NCBI GenBank assembly: GCA_027886175.1
Contig: JAJNNQ010000024.1
Span: 8,664,001 to 8,728,000 of the forward strand
DNA length: 64,000 bases
Source: Phylloscopus collybita
Taxonomy: Eukaryota > Chordata > Aves > Passeriformes > Phylloscopidae
Direction of reading: 5' to 3'
Shown here: one piece after another, positions 13,451 to 26,967 of the stretch
Numbering within the stretch: position 1 is the first letter of the stretch
Layout: each line of letters starts with the position of its first letter
The notes under the pieces: model-generated
Database searches by the model: none
Seen by the model: the letters and a program-made list of their open reading frames with translations, nothing else
Told to the model about the DNA's origin: nothing
Position numbers and translations under genes: made by a program

Positions 13451-15030
13451 TTTTCAGGAAATGGCCAGATTTCTATGGAAAAGACAAACTTAGTGGTTAC
13501 TAATTCACAGTGTTTGTTGCCTCCATGACAGCTGAGGGAAGAAAGCAAAACCAGAACATGCTCAAGCATAATTTTATTTTGTCTAATCTGCACCAAAAGC
13601 ACAGTTCATGACATCTTGAACTGACTGTGATTGTAACCAAGTAATAATTAAATTGGAAAAAAATTACCCAGTGATCCCTGAAAGCCATGAATTACAGAAA
13701 TAGCTCTGGTGGAACCCTGGACTTGATGGATGTTGTGCAAACAGTTTTAACTAGAAAATTCTTTCTCCAGGCTCTGCACAGAGGCATTTATAGTACTGTC
13801 ATATAATAATTAACTGCCAAAGATAAGTTTGCCCTGGTAAACAGTACTTGGGATGCTCCATCTGCATCCTGCTGCACTGAAACTGTTTTTCTTTTATGTC
13901 AAAGCCTATCCTGGTTTGGTTTTTAGGGGAAGAGGGTTCCTGACAGGGAGGGATGGGAAATGTGTGACTACTCTGAAGACCTCTGTAGCTTTATGCTTTA
14001 TAGAAAAATACCTTTTGTTCCAAAGGGCCTGATGTACATCAATTGCAAAGCTGCCTCTTCCCAAAGGTTTAACACTTGTTGAGGCACTGGTTTACATCTT
14101 CATAGCACCAGTATCCACAGTGTACCTGTGAAATGCTATACAGCAATTTTCTACTTGACCTGACCCAATACCTTATCCTTGGGAGAATATTTTACATTCC
14201 AGAAAATTCAAATGTATTTAGTTCATGTTGGGATTTTGTCTGGGTGTTTATTTTATTCTGGACTGAAAACTCAGAAGTTACTGTCTTTTTTATTTGCATT
14301 TTCACCTCAAAAATCAGTTTCTGTCCCTGCTTTATTTACAATTGTTTAAGGAGAATGATTTATTTTAATGCCACCTGAGTTCAGAATGATTCATGCTCTA
14401 ATAATTATCAAAAGGTCCTGATGACTGTCTTATTACTTTAAAGAGTTTCATTATTATAAAATTATTATTTTAATATGGTCTCAAGTATAAGATGCCCAAG
14501 GCATATGCCATGTACACATTGTATGCATTTAATTTTTTTGACATAAATTTTAATTTAACAACATTATACCATTCCCTGCCTCACCACACACTGTTCTCCT
14601 ACACTTCCTTTTTAATATAATGGGAATTTTAAGAGTAATTTCATTTTCCTACAATGTTGATGAAGAAAGAATGCTAAAATCCTCAATTAATTCCTTTCTT
14701 TACGTGTGGAAGATAATTTTCAAGAAGGTACATTATATATTTTATGATTATGTTTCCATTTCTGGTCTCATCAATGTAGGAAAGGAGGTTTCTTCTGTGC
14801 TTTTAAAAAATTTGAGTAACATGAAGCATGGAAAGGATCAGAATGGTTGTAGTGCTTCTTCTGTAAAGAGAGGGAGAGTGCCCTTGGAATTTTCTTTCTC
14901 TTAGCACAGTAAAAAATTAGTTTATTTACAATAATGATAAATATCTTTTGCTAACTTGCAATATTTTTTTCAGTACAAACTTAGTTGATTTAAGTTCTCC
15001 CCTCTTTTTTCATCATATTGGGGAGGAGGC
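13451..15030. other. Noncoding DNA, no gene seen
   Basis: AT-rich sequence with no recognisable exon or repeat. The open frame at 14620-14904 (94 codons) has no domain signature and ordinary AT-rich composition, so I do not call it a gene. Confidence 0.55.
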
Positions 15031-15170
15031 CTTTTTTGTTTAGTGGTTTTTGTGGTTTGTTTTGGTTTGGGTTTTTGCAGTTTTTTTCTTGGTTTTGGTT
15101 GGGGTTTTTTTGTTTTGTTTTGTTTGTTTGTTTTGTTTTGTTTTGTTTGGTTTTGGTTTTGGTTTTAATT
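15031..15170 (+). repeat. G/T-rich low-complexity tract (GTTTT/GGTTTT)
   Basis: About 140 bp of T runs broken by single or paired G, with local GTTTT and GGTTTT periodicity. It is one of many such tracts here. The long phenylalanine-rich open frame on the plus strand, and the lysine/asparagine/glutamine-rich one opposite, are translations of this repeat and not genes. Confidence 0.9.
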
Positions 15171-16119
15171 TTGAAAGCAAACAAAGCTTGGCTTAAGCTA
15201 CAATCCTTCGAAAACTAATAAAGGAATGTGCCAAATTTATTTGTGCCAAATAAATACACAATGGAGAGGGAGGCTGGAAGTCTCATGGTGCATCACTGAG
15301 AAGTAAGTGGCAGCCCTTGGCTTTCCTGCTCTGTCCTGTGCCCTTGCCTGAACGGAGACTCTCCCCAGGCCATGGCAGCTCTTTGTCCTTGGATCCTTCC
15401 AGCCCCTCACCCCCAGCCCCTGTGGAAGTTCAGCTGAGGGGTGTTTCCCCAACCCTGGGAATCTGACTGCCTGCCTGTTCTAAAAGACTAAAAGCCAGTT
15501 ATTCCCACTTGGCCAAGCTGCCTGCAGTAAAGCTTTCTCCTCTCCTTTAAAACCATGGGAGGCTCTGCTGGATGAAAGAAAGCCAAAGTTTATCATCTCA
15601 CCATGAAAATGAGCTGTAGGAGGTGGCACGATTCCAGAGCATATTAACAGTAAAATTGCAGACCCATAGAGGTTAAAACCCCCACCTTTGATGGACCTTT
15701 TGGCTTTCACAGGAATGTCTCCCACATTATTGCCTGAATTCCCTCGGGCTGTATGGATGATGCCTTGTTGTAGATCATTGCCATGGTGCCTGCAGAAGTA
15801 CCTGTGAAACAACCAGTGAGGGAGACAATGGTTTCATATTAACCTCATTATGTGTCAAATTAATACTCTCAGATCCTAACTTGCCTGCTATCCTGCTATG
15901 CTTCCTGAGCACTCCAAACCCTGTTTCGAATCCTGTAGGCATCTCACTGCCAGTGGGCTTCCTCCTGATGCTGAAACTGCTTGTTTCCATAAATCAGTGG
16001 TGACTTGGAAAAGCCACAGAGGCCATCACAGAGTTTATTGGCAGCATATTTTCTGGTGTAAAACATTTATTTTATCCTATCTGTTTTGATGTTTCTCTAA
16101 CATAGTATTTATTTATAAT
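15171..16119. other. Noncoding DNA with local GC-rich patch
   Basis: The part at 15,300-15,480 is GC-richer than its surroundings but poor in CpG, so it is not a CpG island. A 110-codon open frame lies on the minus strand at 15480-15812. A pyrimidine tract and AG precede its inner part, which makes it mildly exon-like, but I recognise no protein family in it. Confidence 0.45.
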
Positions 16120-16175
16120 GTTTTGGTTGGTTTTGGTTTTGTTTGGGATGTTTTTGTTGTTGTCTTTTTTGTTTT
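16120..16175 (+). repeat. G/T-rich low-complexity tract
   Basis: A short tract of GGTTTT, GGTT and TTGTTG units, of the same type as the longer ones at 15.0, 40.0, 43.2-43.6 and 44.5 kb. Confidence 0.8.
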
Positions 16176-16609
16176 AACTGATGTTTCTGAGATTATTTGA
16201 AGGATGATTCTGCTTATGCTGTGTGTATCCTTAATAGGAAACAGATTTTTATTGCAAAATTTTCTTTATTCTGAGCTTGGTTAGAGATGTGTGCAACTTA
16301 TTGGACACTGTGGTAGTTTCTGTCAGAGTTAAAATTTTGGCTTACCACATCAAAACCCCAGAGACAGATACCAGGGAAGGACTTTAGGAGCAGGTACTCA
16401 TTTTAGCATTGCAAAGTTGTTTGGTAAGGATGCATTAGAGACAGATAAACTTTGGGAAGAGAAATTCAACATTAAGAATACAAAGAAGACTCAGGAAATT
16501 ATTGGTAAAATAAAATGAATTTCATGAGGAAGGGAGAGGTAAGTTTCACTAGGAAAGTTCAGAGACAAGGCACATGGGAAGAAAAAAATTGTTTGAGTAG
16601 AAAAGAATT

Positions 16610-16768
16610 CACCAGGCCTGACAGTTTGTAAGAGGCATTTGGGCAATGTCTTTAATAATATGATTTCACTTTTTGTCAGCTTTGAAGTGTCAGGCAGTTG
16701 GGCTGGATGATCATTAGATGACAATTGCAGGTCACTTCCAGCTGAAATAGTCTTCTATTCTATTCTTG
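16610..16768 (+). mobile_element. CR1 LINE fragment, 3' end
   Basis: The stretch follows the remembered CR1 3'-end pattern: a region like AGAGGCATTTGG.CAATG, then GTCAGGCAGTTGG.CTGGATGATC, then AGGTC.CTTCCA.CTGAAAT, ending in the short tandem TCTATTCTATTC. CR1 ends in such microsatellite units instead of a poly(A) tail. The copy is severely 5'-truncated, as most are, and carries no usable reverse transcriptase. It has an apparent 11-bp imperfect tandem duplication near 16,707-16,728 (GATGATCATTA then GATGACAATTG). The upstream limit is approximate. Confidence 0.85.
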
Positions 16769-18173
16769 TCTCTTCTGTGCTGCTCTATAGCAGATGGGAG
16801 AAAAGAGAAAAGACAGCTCTTCTTTCCATCCTGATGGAAGTATTGTAGGCACAATTTTCTTTCCATAACTTCATTTAGCCAAGAAAAACTCATCCTCCCT
16901 GCTTGGGAGTAGTTGGGGACATGGCAGAACCCCAGTGCCACAGGGAAGGTTGTGACAGCTCCTCACCAGTGCCTGCTGAGCTGAGGCAAACTGGGGGACA
17001 CCAGCAGCAGAGCTCTCCACCATCCCAAATGATGAAACAACACCTGTGACTGAAAGTTCACTGCTTCCCAAAATTCTTGGAATGATCTGAAATTGCCATT
17101 AACAAGGGTGGGGATATTGGCTTATGTAACACAGGAAGAAGATCACTAAAGCATTAATCCATTAAATTTTGTGCTCTGGGAACCAGAGGATAAATGTTGG
17201 TTGTGAGTTACTCAGCAGATATTCCCATATACCTATCATTTATGTATATCTATATACATAATGGATTTTCTTAGAAATTTCTGCAGCAATTTCAATTTTT
17301 ACTCAAGAGTTTAATATTGTTCTTGTCTTGTTCAGAAATTGCTTCTTTGATAATTTGATTAGCTGACGTTTTGTTAATTTCAATCACTCCTTGCCTAATG
17401 CTTCAGTTTTCAAAACAATTTCCAGCTGTTTTCAATGATCTTTGAAATAAGCCAGCACAGGATAAAAAAAATTTAAAAGTGAAGGATTTCAGTGGTAAAA
17501 AAACCTAAGTGATGGCTTTAAAAGTAGGAAAAATGATAGCACAGACTTTTTTCCCTTTGATTTCTATCACTGTGGAAGAAAAAAAAAAGAATTTTTGAGC
17601 CCATAGGAATTTAAATATTAAGGTGACTGTGGCCTGCTATGGGAAAAGAAAAGCATGCCTGGAGTGTTGTTCTTAATTCTACAGTGGATACACATAGTCT
17701 GTGATACATTAGTAAAATAAATATATATTCTTTAAATAAGACATGATGTTTCAGTAAAGGAAAGAAAATTCCTATAATAAAAGCTGAGGACTTGAATCTG
17801 ATTCAAGCAAATGCAACCACAGCAGAGGGAAGGAGGAGAGGCTTCATTCCACTGACAGTTTTTGGAAGCTTTTTGTCTTTGGAGCACATGGGAAGACAGA
17901 AAACCTTTGCAACATTCCCAGAACAGATGGATAGTCTTTGATTAAACTTGAACTGGATGAGTATTAGTTTTCAGGGATTTCAGGGAGTCCCTTTTTAAGT
18001 GTTTTTAGTTTTGTCTTTGGGTGGGGTGTTGGCCTTTGTTTTGTTTCACAGAGAGGCAATAATTGGCATTTTTTTATAACATTTTGGAGTTCTGCTTCTA
18101 CCCACATGAATCAAATATTTTCTTTGCATTTTCTAGATGCAGCAGAAGAAACTACACGAGACTGGAAAAGTAC
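16769..18173. other. Noncoding DNA, no gene seen
   Basis: Sequence downstream of the CR1 tail. The first 300 bp are slightly GC-richer, and the rest is AT-rich with short A runs. No exon, RNA gene or further repeat is recognised. Confidence 0.55.
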
Positions 18174-18239
18174 AGGACCATCTCACAATTTCCATTTGTG
18201 TTTCTTTTATGTGCATAGATGCAGTTTTGAGATGGTCCT
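18174..18239. repeat. Short perfect inverted repeat (hairpin-forming)
   Basis: The arm AGGACCATCTCA at 18174-18185 is matched exactly by its reverse complement TGAGATGGTCCT at 18228-18239, with a 42-nt loop. A few more bases pair inside the arms after one mismatch. There is no flanking duplication that would make it a transposon. The stem is too short and its surroundings too unpaired for a typical microRNA precursor. Confidence 0.7.
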
Positions 18240-21200
18240 CTTGAAAAACACAAATTGAGAGTTACACTTTCCCAAATTTTCCTTCTCAGTTATCTTCTTC
18301 ATTATTTCTTCTAGCTCCTAATATGGAAGGCTCTAGCAATAAAAAATAAATATAGAATTTAATGGAAAACAACCCTGTCTTTGCAGCTTTTTTAGTACAA
18401 AGACCTTCCACTCCGTGCAACAACTATTGAGAAGCACCAAGAGGTTTCACATAAAATGGTCAGCTAGGTAGAGTTTGTTCTCTTCATGTCCCTTCATCTT
18501 ATTTGAGCAGTCTGCATGCTTTCTTAATGGCAGCTCAGTCTAAATATCCATAAAACCAGCAGCAGGCTGAGGAAAAGGTAAATAAAATTCAGAATTAAGA
18601 AAATACTAGATGTCAGTTTTCCAGAACGAACTCACATTAAGTCATTTTGTGAGCTTTAAGAGGATATTTTAGTTATTAGTCCCTGTTTTTCCCCATATCT
18701 GCACACAAGACAAACCTGTGCTGGGGATTGGAGGTTCTGCATGGTGGTCTAGTTCCTTGATGACAGGAGAAGAATGAGTTCAGTTCCTACCCAGTCAGGA
18801 GACTTCATTCTCATAGGTGAAAAATCTCCAGTATGGTTTTTAATTCCTCACCCCTCAAGTACCAGGTCATGACTGCCCCAGTCATCCTTTGCTATCTTTC
18901 TCTCATCTTCTTTACACAAACCCTGCAGCCTTTTCCATTCTCGCTTCCAGTTAACTGCTATTTTCTTTCTTTCCATGAACTGTCTACCTCCTCTCTCTTT
19001 TTTTCTTTTTAACAATCACTCTCCATCATCCTGCAGTCACTTTCCTGCTTGCCACAAGGAAAGGACCACTCAGAGAACAGAAGATGCAAACGGGAACCTA
19101 AACCAGAGCCTTCCGTAGCTCACAATGCCCTTGACTGTCCCAGCAAATTACAATTTGGACAATGAATCTCTGTGTGAGACAGTAGAAAATATTTGCTCTT
19201 CTGATCACCATTCAGCAATTTTTTTTTGTGGTACTGATAGCATGGAAAGGAAAACTTGGGCAATATTTCTAAAGGGAAGGAAAAATGTGAGTGCTGAAAT
19301 CCTGCTATGCCACACCTGCTGATCCATCCTGCATTTTATTTTCTTTCTGTTTGTGCTCTCCCTGCCAGCAGGGAAAGCTAAATAATATCAATGTCTTCTC
19401 AGTCATCCTTATCACAAATGATCATTCTGTGTGGCCTGTGTTAATCATTCCCACTCTGACTATTAGATTATTAGTTGCAAATTATGCATCCTCTCCCCCG
19501 CACAGCTATTGTTTACACATTCCCTAATTCTCTTCATTAGACCAGTGAGTGGGCATAATTATGGTTATAAGTTATCCATCCATTTTCTCAAGGACAGTGA
19601 GAAATGTGGTAGAGCCAGAGTTAGGTTTCATGATAGCATCTAGGACTAATAAAAAAGAAACCCAGGCTTTAGAGAGCCTCATCACATCCAGTGGGAACAT
19701 TAATCTCATGCTCCTGGTGTGTGTTCAATATGCAAATTCTCTGCAGTTTTAGAAATTTTAGACACATAGAAAGAGAAGAGGTGCCTGCTGCTGCCTTGAT
19801 CCTCACCACTTGCCTTTTTAATGGGGGAAAAAATGTGAATGATAATAACTTTGCTTTTGAGCATGTAATGGATAATGAGTGGTGACAAAGTGCTCAGTAT
19901 TTCTCTCAGCATTTTTGTGAAAAGCTGGAGGTTGAAGGTGATAGAAAGGACACACGAGGGGCACATTGTTTATTTACTGAGATAAGCAATCTGAAAACTC
20001 AGAGTTTAGATAAAAATCTTAGTGAGCTTTAAGGAGAACTTCTCTAAAAAATGAAAAAAATTACTTCTGTTTTCCTTCTGGTCCTTTAAGTAAATCACTA
20101 TGGTCACCTGCTCTATAATGTGGCTCTGTTAAAGGTGTCTAAATTCTTCTGCTTTTTTTGTCTTAAGAAAGATTTTCTTATTCCTAAAAAGATACAAACG
20201 GAGTTTGTCAAAGAGAATAATCAAAGTTCTTGTTTCTGTAAAAGAGAAAGAGATCTATTCCAATAAATAAAGGCCAAAAATTTTGTTCAGCATCTCATTT
20301 ATTAAAAAAGAGAGTAACAACAAACATTTGGTTTATATTTCTAATTAGCAGATTTTCTCAAATAAAAATTATGAGGCATATTGAACAATTAGCTAGAAGC
20401 GCAAATCTCTCCATAATTAAAATCCAAAATTTATTTACAAATAGGATGGCTTGCCCAGTCCAGGAAAAAAAAAAAAGGGTAAATACTTTGTAATTAATTA
20501 TTTTTTCATCTGAAGCTCTCATTTGACCAGCATACACAATCATATTCCACTTGGTAAATGAAACAGCATGTAATAATCCTTTTCCAAAATGGGCAGAAAA
20601 TCAACTTTTTATGGTACTAAATTAGTACTTTTTAAAAGCCACCCATGTTTTATATTTCAGACGAATATTGATCTGCTAACCCTACAATCTATTCAGTTTT
20701 TATTCCTTAAAGAGTTTCAAGAGTCTGTTCCCATTTCCTATCCAAATAGCAGTGGCCCATATGCTTCCCCAGAGAGCCAACTCCACCAGGGAGCATTGGT
20801 GTGGTTTGACTCCTGGGAGGCTCTGCAGGGCAGACACTAACCCTGGAGTTTTGAGTTACTGGTAATTTTAGCAGAAACTTGAACATGAAGTAGAAAAATC
20901 GTGGTGCAGTGGACAAAGCACATGGAAAATATTGTTAGGAAACCATTATTCCAGAGAAATTATTTTGACAGAATATAACTATTCCTGTAGACAGGGTCAT
21001 ATAGAGAGTGGGCAGCTGTGTGTTTGAGACCTGAAATATGCATATCTGACCAATCATTTCTTGAATTTCTGCTCTTCTAGGCTGTCTTGGCCTCTTTTAT
21101 TGGTAGTTCACACACTTTTTTTTTTCTCCCATGCCTCATTACCCTCCCTGCACGTACAGGCTTAGAGTTTGTACTTCTGTGGTACTTTTTCTCTTGGTGT

Positions 21201-24200
21201 GAGGGTTTCAATGTTTATCTTCCCTGACTGCAAGTGCTGCATTTGGCACTTCCCAATAAGTGCAAAACCTTTGATGATTTACTGAAGCTGGACTACTTTG
21301 GGGACGACAAAGAAATTCAAATAAAATGACAAAGGAATAAAATGGTTAGGATGCCTTCTGTGCCATTTATAGCGATTAAAATCTCGTCTTCACAAAGTGG
21401 TTCATCTCTTCTCCTGTGATCTGTGGTCTGGACTTTCATTTAGACAAGGTGCACAAGGGTGGGTGCCCACCAAATCTCAGCCTGCAGATCACTTTTATTC
21501 AAGAAAGCAAAGACAGATGAGGGACAAAATAAAACGTAGCATCACAATACAAGCAATCGATCTGAAACAGTAGACTACTCATGTTTTTATTGAAAGTAGA
21601 ATACCCAAACAAATTCACACTTATAGACTGATCTAATGCCAAACACACTTGAGAGGCTTGACATAAGAGTGCTTCATTCTGTGATCAAATAGCTTGGATT
21701 GAATCTGAGATATGTGCAAAAAGATGTGCTGGAGACAAAGGATTCCAAAGGCATGGAGACAAAACATCTCATAAATTACTTTCTCATTCAAGAAGCAATA
21801 AGTACTGATCAATTAAAGATGCTGTCTGTGGTAGAACTGTGAATTAATACATTGGATATTAGATTCATACATTTTGATAAATATGCTCTTACTCTTTTCA
21901 GTTTATTTGGGTTAGAAGAAACCCAAATAACTTGCAGCTGAATAGGCATGGCATTCAAAAAAGGAATGGTGTCTTGACAATAAATCCAGTCCTTCTGTTA
22001 TGAAATGACAAACTATGTTGTAATCGTCTCAACAGTATCTTGTGGCCTTTCAGCATTTATCTCTGAAATTATGCATTCCATCCAAGCAATTCCAGTGGAA
22101 ATCTATATCAAGATATTACTGCTACAGGCTCCCATTTAAATGTTATTTGGGGCAACGAGATCCACAGGGTTAATTAAGAAAGCATTATATAGTCCACTAC
22201 TAAGGGATGGCCTAATGACTCCAGGCCGTAGGGGACAGAACCAGTTACACAAATATAGGACCTGAGAGGATGGTTTAATGGGGGCAGCAATAAAGTGAGA
22301 GCAGAAAAATTTTACTACCCACTGATGGTCAATAGCTTTCTTAACACAGCATCTGTGACAGACTGTGATCGTCAGCAGTCACCCTGAGTTCAGAATCTGG
22401 TTGAGTAAGAGTCCCAGAAACATTTTTACTCTAAAGCAAATAAGTCACTCTGAACTTCTATCTGTGAGAAATTGCCTCTCTTCTGTAAAAGAATGTTGAA
22501 TCAAACAATTAATCTCCAATTAGTCTTTACAGAGGGAATGGGGTTAATGAAATTGTGCTGATTTGATAATTTATCTGATTTACTAATGCAACACCTGGAG
22601 TAGAAGCAGGTTTTAAGACCATTCTTAGCACTTGAACAGTTGATGTTGGGCTCCAATAAAACCACTTAAGAACTAATTAAAAATAAAATTACGTGAAAAG
22701 CATGGGCACTCAAAAAGGGAAGACTCAACTTTGATGCAAAATGAACAGACAGTGATTTCACATAATTCCATTTTGACAACATGAAAATACTAAGCCAGGG
22801 AAGCATTGAAAATAGGTTTTCATCTGAAATAACTACAAACTGTGGCTTTTTACTCCCATAAGAACTGAAATTTATCAGTATTATATTTCTTACATTCAAG
22901 AAGTTAGGGATGTTCTAGTTCTTCTCCTTACCTACTCCCTGCCCTGTCCACTTATTTGTTTCTTATATACTACCATTAAAAAAATAGAACTGTTTTGGGG
23001 GCTGATTTATTATTTATATTAGCTATACTTTATATAATTCCAGGCAGAAATCAGGTGTTTGCATTATTGTCAATGTCAAACAAGTGGGATTTCCCTCTCC
23101 AGTATGCCCCTATTAAAGTTATAACCCTTGTGATCCCTCTGCAGCTCAGGTTTGGGATTAGCTTGTGAAGAATGGAAAGGCTAAGGCAAACTTTTGCCTT
23201 TTACCTTTCACACCTTCAAAGTCCAGCCAAAAGCAAAAAGAACTTGCCAGAAAAAAAAAAGTTCAAATTTTACCAGCTATCCTGGTGAATTCCTGAGATG
23301 TGGTAAAGGATGTAAACCTCTTCACAGCATTAGAAATAACAATGAAACGCTGATCTTGCTTTTAAAATGGTGGGGTAGAGCTTTGACAGGCCTAGAAGTG
23401 TCTAGATGACATTTATGATCTTCTATACAGATAACCCTTGCTGACTGCCACAGTGACATTGGCACTGGAGCCTCCTACAGAAGCAACTGGAGTCATAATA
23501 TATCAAGAACCTGATCTTATACCTACTGAAATTAGAAGGAATATTGTAGTTTATTTTTGGAATCTGGCTATTGCTTTTGGTTAAGTCTAAAGGTAGTCAA
23601 ATGAGCCAGACAGTCTTTATTCCTATTGCCTAAAAAATGAAGCAGAAAATGAAAGGTGAAGTTGAAAAGATAAAAATAATCCAATTTCTTTCAGTTAATT
23701 CCAGTAAGATATTTTGCTTCCCAGGATAGAAGTTTATCCACTTTCTGTGATGAAATTCCCCAATTTATTTATTTTTTGGCTTTCATGATCCTCCTGTAAT
23801 TCGTGTAGGAAACCTTAAAGATCCCTATAGTTTCCCCACAAGTATACCATGACTCTTTTCTGTGTGTTAAACACAGAGAAAGTAAATTAAACTATTTGTG
23901 CTACAGACACCATGGCCACTGCAGCCATCCCATGGGGCACGTTTCTGAAACGTGATAAAGTCTTTATCATTGTATTTCATATTTCCCTCCACGAATTTTA
24001 CTAGTAAGGCAAAATTTAACAGAAAGTTCAAAGTCCCAAAGCCCAGACATGAAGTGAAGCTCACAGTAAGAAAAGTCAGTATGAATCCCCTTGAAATCAG
24101 TGGAAGGCCCTTTTAGAGATCACTGGGTGTGACCACTCACCTATTACCAGGTGGTCCCAAATATCAGACTCATTTAAGGAATTCCTTGGCCAGAGATGTC

Positions 24201-26923
24201 CTCAGTTGGCTGGAACCAGCACAGTTTCATTACTGCTATGCTGTACCCCAGATAATTACATCTACTTTCCCTGGCCACCAAACTCTACCTGCTCAGGCAA
24301 AGACTCAAGTAATCCTGTCCTGAAGTCTTCCAGCCTTTGGGCTGGCTTATTCACAGGTCACTTCAGTAGCCCTGGCTTCCACGAAAACCTTCTATTTTAG
24401 TGTTTCTTTCTTGGAGCAGCAGCTCAAAAATTCTTCCACTGCCTCATTCACAACAATTCAGCATCAAAGTAACAGTAGCAAAACCCAAATATTCCTATTT
24501 CCTTAGACATCACTTAGAAACTCTGTAGCTGAAAAGTAGGAGGATTTGATGTATTTGATGTTTTGGCCTTCCACATTCTACCCCAAGTGCTGGGAAAGGA
24601 ATCTCTTGGACATTTTATAAAGAAAACTGCAATCCCAGGGCACTACAGTGGTAGGAACAATTCATTCCTGACCCTGGCTTGTATTTTTTGTCATTATAAC
24701 ATTCTGGTGGGTGCAGCTGTTGAATTTTTTGCACCAGAGACACATTCTGCCTTCTGTACTCCTGATTTGTGCTCATGACACAGCTGTTGGCAGTCTGGAA
24801 GGATGGCACAGCCAGGGTTTGCACACACATGATCCAGACAGTATGTAAGGAAGAGAGACAGACAGAAAATATTGCACCAAGAAGAAATAGCATAAACATT
24901 CAGTAGCTGTGAGTTTGCCATGCCCCTTCTTTGAGTTGAAGAGGAACCATCTATAATTTTATATGTTTGTACAGCTCCTAGCAAGGATTTTGTGCCATTT
25001 GGCCTCTAGATGGTACCAGAATATAAAGGTTTAATAATACTTTTTTTTATTTTTTTGTCTCTAGAGTCAAAGCTTTCTTTTTAAAACCTCTTCAAGTCCA
25101 AAATTCTACGAGTCTGTGCTTTTTGTGTGTGCATGTGTTCTCTATTCCTCATTAATTCTTATCTTTCTATCAGTGTATTTCTTGCTTCAATTAAGTTTAT
25201 TGGCTTGCTTTTTACATGTGAACATATTTTAGCTGTATAAAACCAGATCCTGATAGCCACATTTATAAGTAAAATAACTCAATTATCACAGTCAAAAATA
25301 ATTGCATGTTGACAGCTTAAATATTCTTAAACTAAGCTGCATCCTTCATTTTATGGACTTTCTCACTGTGAGATACTCACACAGTAAAATATAAATAAAG
25401 AGCTGAATTAGATGTTATGGGATTCTGGGATAAATATTTTCATAGTATCCTTATTCTTGTTTCATTTGACTCTTAAAATATCCTCAGATTTCCATGTTAT
25501 CATCTCTGTCACGCAGAGGCCATCTTAAATTCCTCAGTACCTAGCCCAGCTCATACCACTTCTGGTTTTGTTTCCTTTGCTTTTATCTGGTTCAGTATGA
25601 AGCCTTTGTTTCCACCAGTAGCTTTTGGCAGCCCTTTTGGGTCAGGCACGTGGCACTCTTCATATGTTGATGGAAACTGCTTTAAAGTACATCTCTGAGG
25701 CCAGAATTTGCCTTCAGAGTCCACCAGCCCATGTCAGTGTTTAAAGAGAATGAGAGCAAGACTGAAGAAAAGTGAAGCAGTCAGTTTGATGTGTTAACTT
25801 TGTTTCAATCAGATAATCGTCAAATAAATAGGTGCTGTTTCAACTGCAATAGGGGCTGAGTGTCATACAGGATTATTTTGATTTAACAGGACACCATACA
25901 TGTTAGGTGTTTTAATACATTTTGTTTCCCCAAGTGGGTATAATATAATATTTTTGATAATATTTTTCCTTAGGGACGAAAAGAAACCTGGTAAATCCGA
26001 GCTGACATACTAAGTTATTCACTTATTCTGAGCAAAGTAGGAAGTGAACCAGAACCAAAATCAAATTAAAGGCAAAAAAATTAAATGCCCTCAGATTTAA
26101 AGACTGTATATTTCAACAAAAAGAAAAAAAATCAGGTTTTGGTGGTAAAATGTTTTTCTCTGTTGATCAGCTGTGAACCAGGAGGAATGCCACTGGTTTT
26201 AGTGCAATCATTCCATGTTCATAACCTTGTAAATCTGAACAGCACCAAGGCTTTTGTCAAACTCTAATGACAGGTACAGATCTCCATCTCCCTCAGTGTT
26301 TTCCTGCCCTGAGCAGGGCAGCCTGATCAGACTCTCATATTGAACAGGCTCATGAAAGTCTCCACTGCAGCACCCATTCACTACATAAAAGTCAACACCT
26401 TTTCCTTTTCCTCTCTTTCTCTTTGGGATGGGAAATTCATCTCACTATCAGCCAGAGCTCCTGAATTTCCCCATTTCAACATATCTCTGCTCATCCTTCA
26501 GAAAATCTGAACTGAAATTTCCTTTAATTTGAAAAGAAGTTTTCCCTTATGAAAAAAAGTTCTGGGATGTCATATTTATTTGAAGAGAATTATTGTTTGC
26601 ACAAAAATACTTAGATTTCCATATCAAGTGGCAATTTTGAAGTCCAGTAGTGTTTTAAAATAACAATAATTTGTGATAAAATTGTTTTATGCGTATTATC
26701 CTAGGGGAAAAAAAAAAAAAAGAAGAAAAACCTTCTCAATTTTCCAGTGAACCAAAGTGCCCATTTGTTTCCCCACCTGTCAGATCAGTTCACTCCAGCT
26801 CACAGATGAGCTGATTCTTAACTGTGGGGTGGTAAAGAGGCTGCTGGATGAAAGCTGAAGATGGCATATATCCTAGTTACCCTTCAAGTGCTCTCTTGCT
26901 GTCGTGAGACTAAAGCCTGATGG
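18240..26923. other. Noncoding DNA, no gene seen
   Basis: About 8.7 kb of AT-rich unique sequence. A patch near 19,555-19,640 faintly resembles the 3' part of old MIR/L2-type repeats, too weakly to call. The part at 24.1-24.9 kb has somewhat higher GC and overlapping open frames of 64-96 codons on both strands, none with recognisable domains. Nothing else is supported. Confidence 0.55.
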
Positions 26924-26967
26924 GAAAAAAAAAAAGAAAAAAAAGAAAAAGGAAAAAAAAAAAAAAG
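26924..26967 (+). repeat. A-rich tract (poly-A / AAAAG)
   Basis: About 44 bp of A broken by single G and GG. It lies directly upstream of a GC-richer patch at 27.0-27.24 kb. No target-site duplication or retroposon body could be tied to it, so it is called only as a simple repeat. Confidence 0.85.

Noticed and set aside
18174..18239. MicroRNA precursor
   Set aside because: The stem is only about 12-16 bp around a 42-nt loop, without the roughly 30-bp paired lower stem expected of a pre-miRNA.
19555..19640. MIR-like SINE fragment
   Set aside because: Only a faint resemblance (a TGGTAGAGCCAGAGTTAGG-like run), too weak to separate from chance by eye.
23380..23430. Another CR1 3' end near a TCTAGATGACATTTATGATC stretch
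   Set aside because: Only a few bases match the CR1 tail, and the terminal tandem units are missing.
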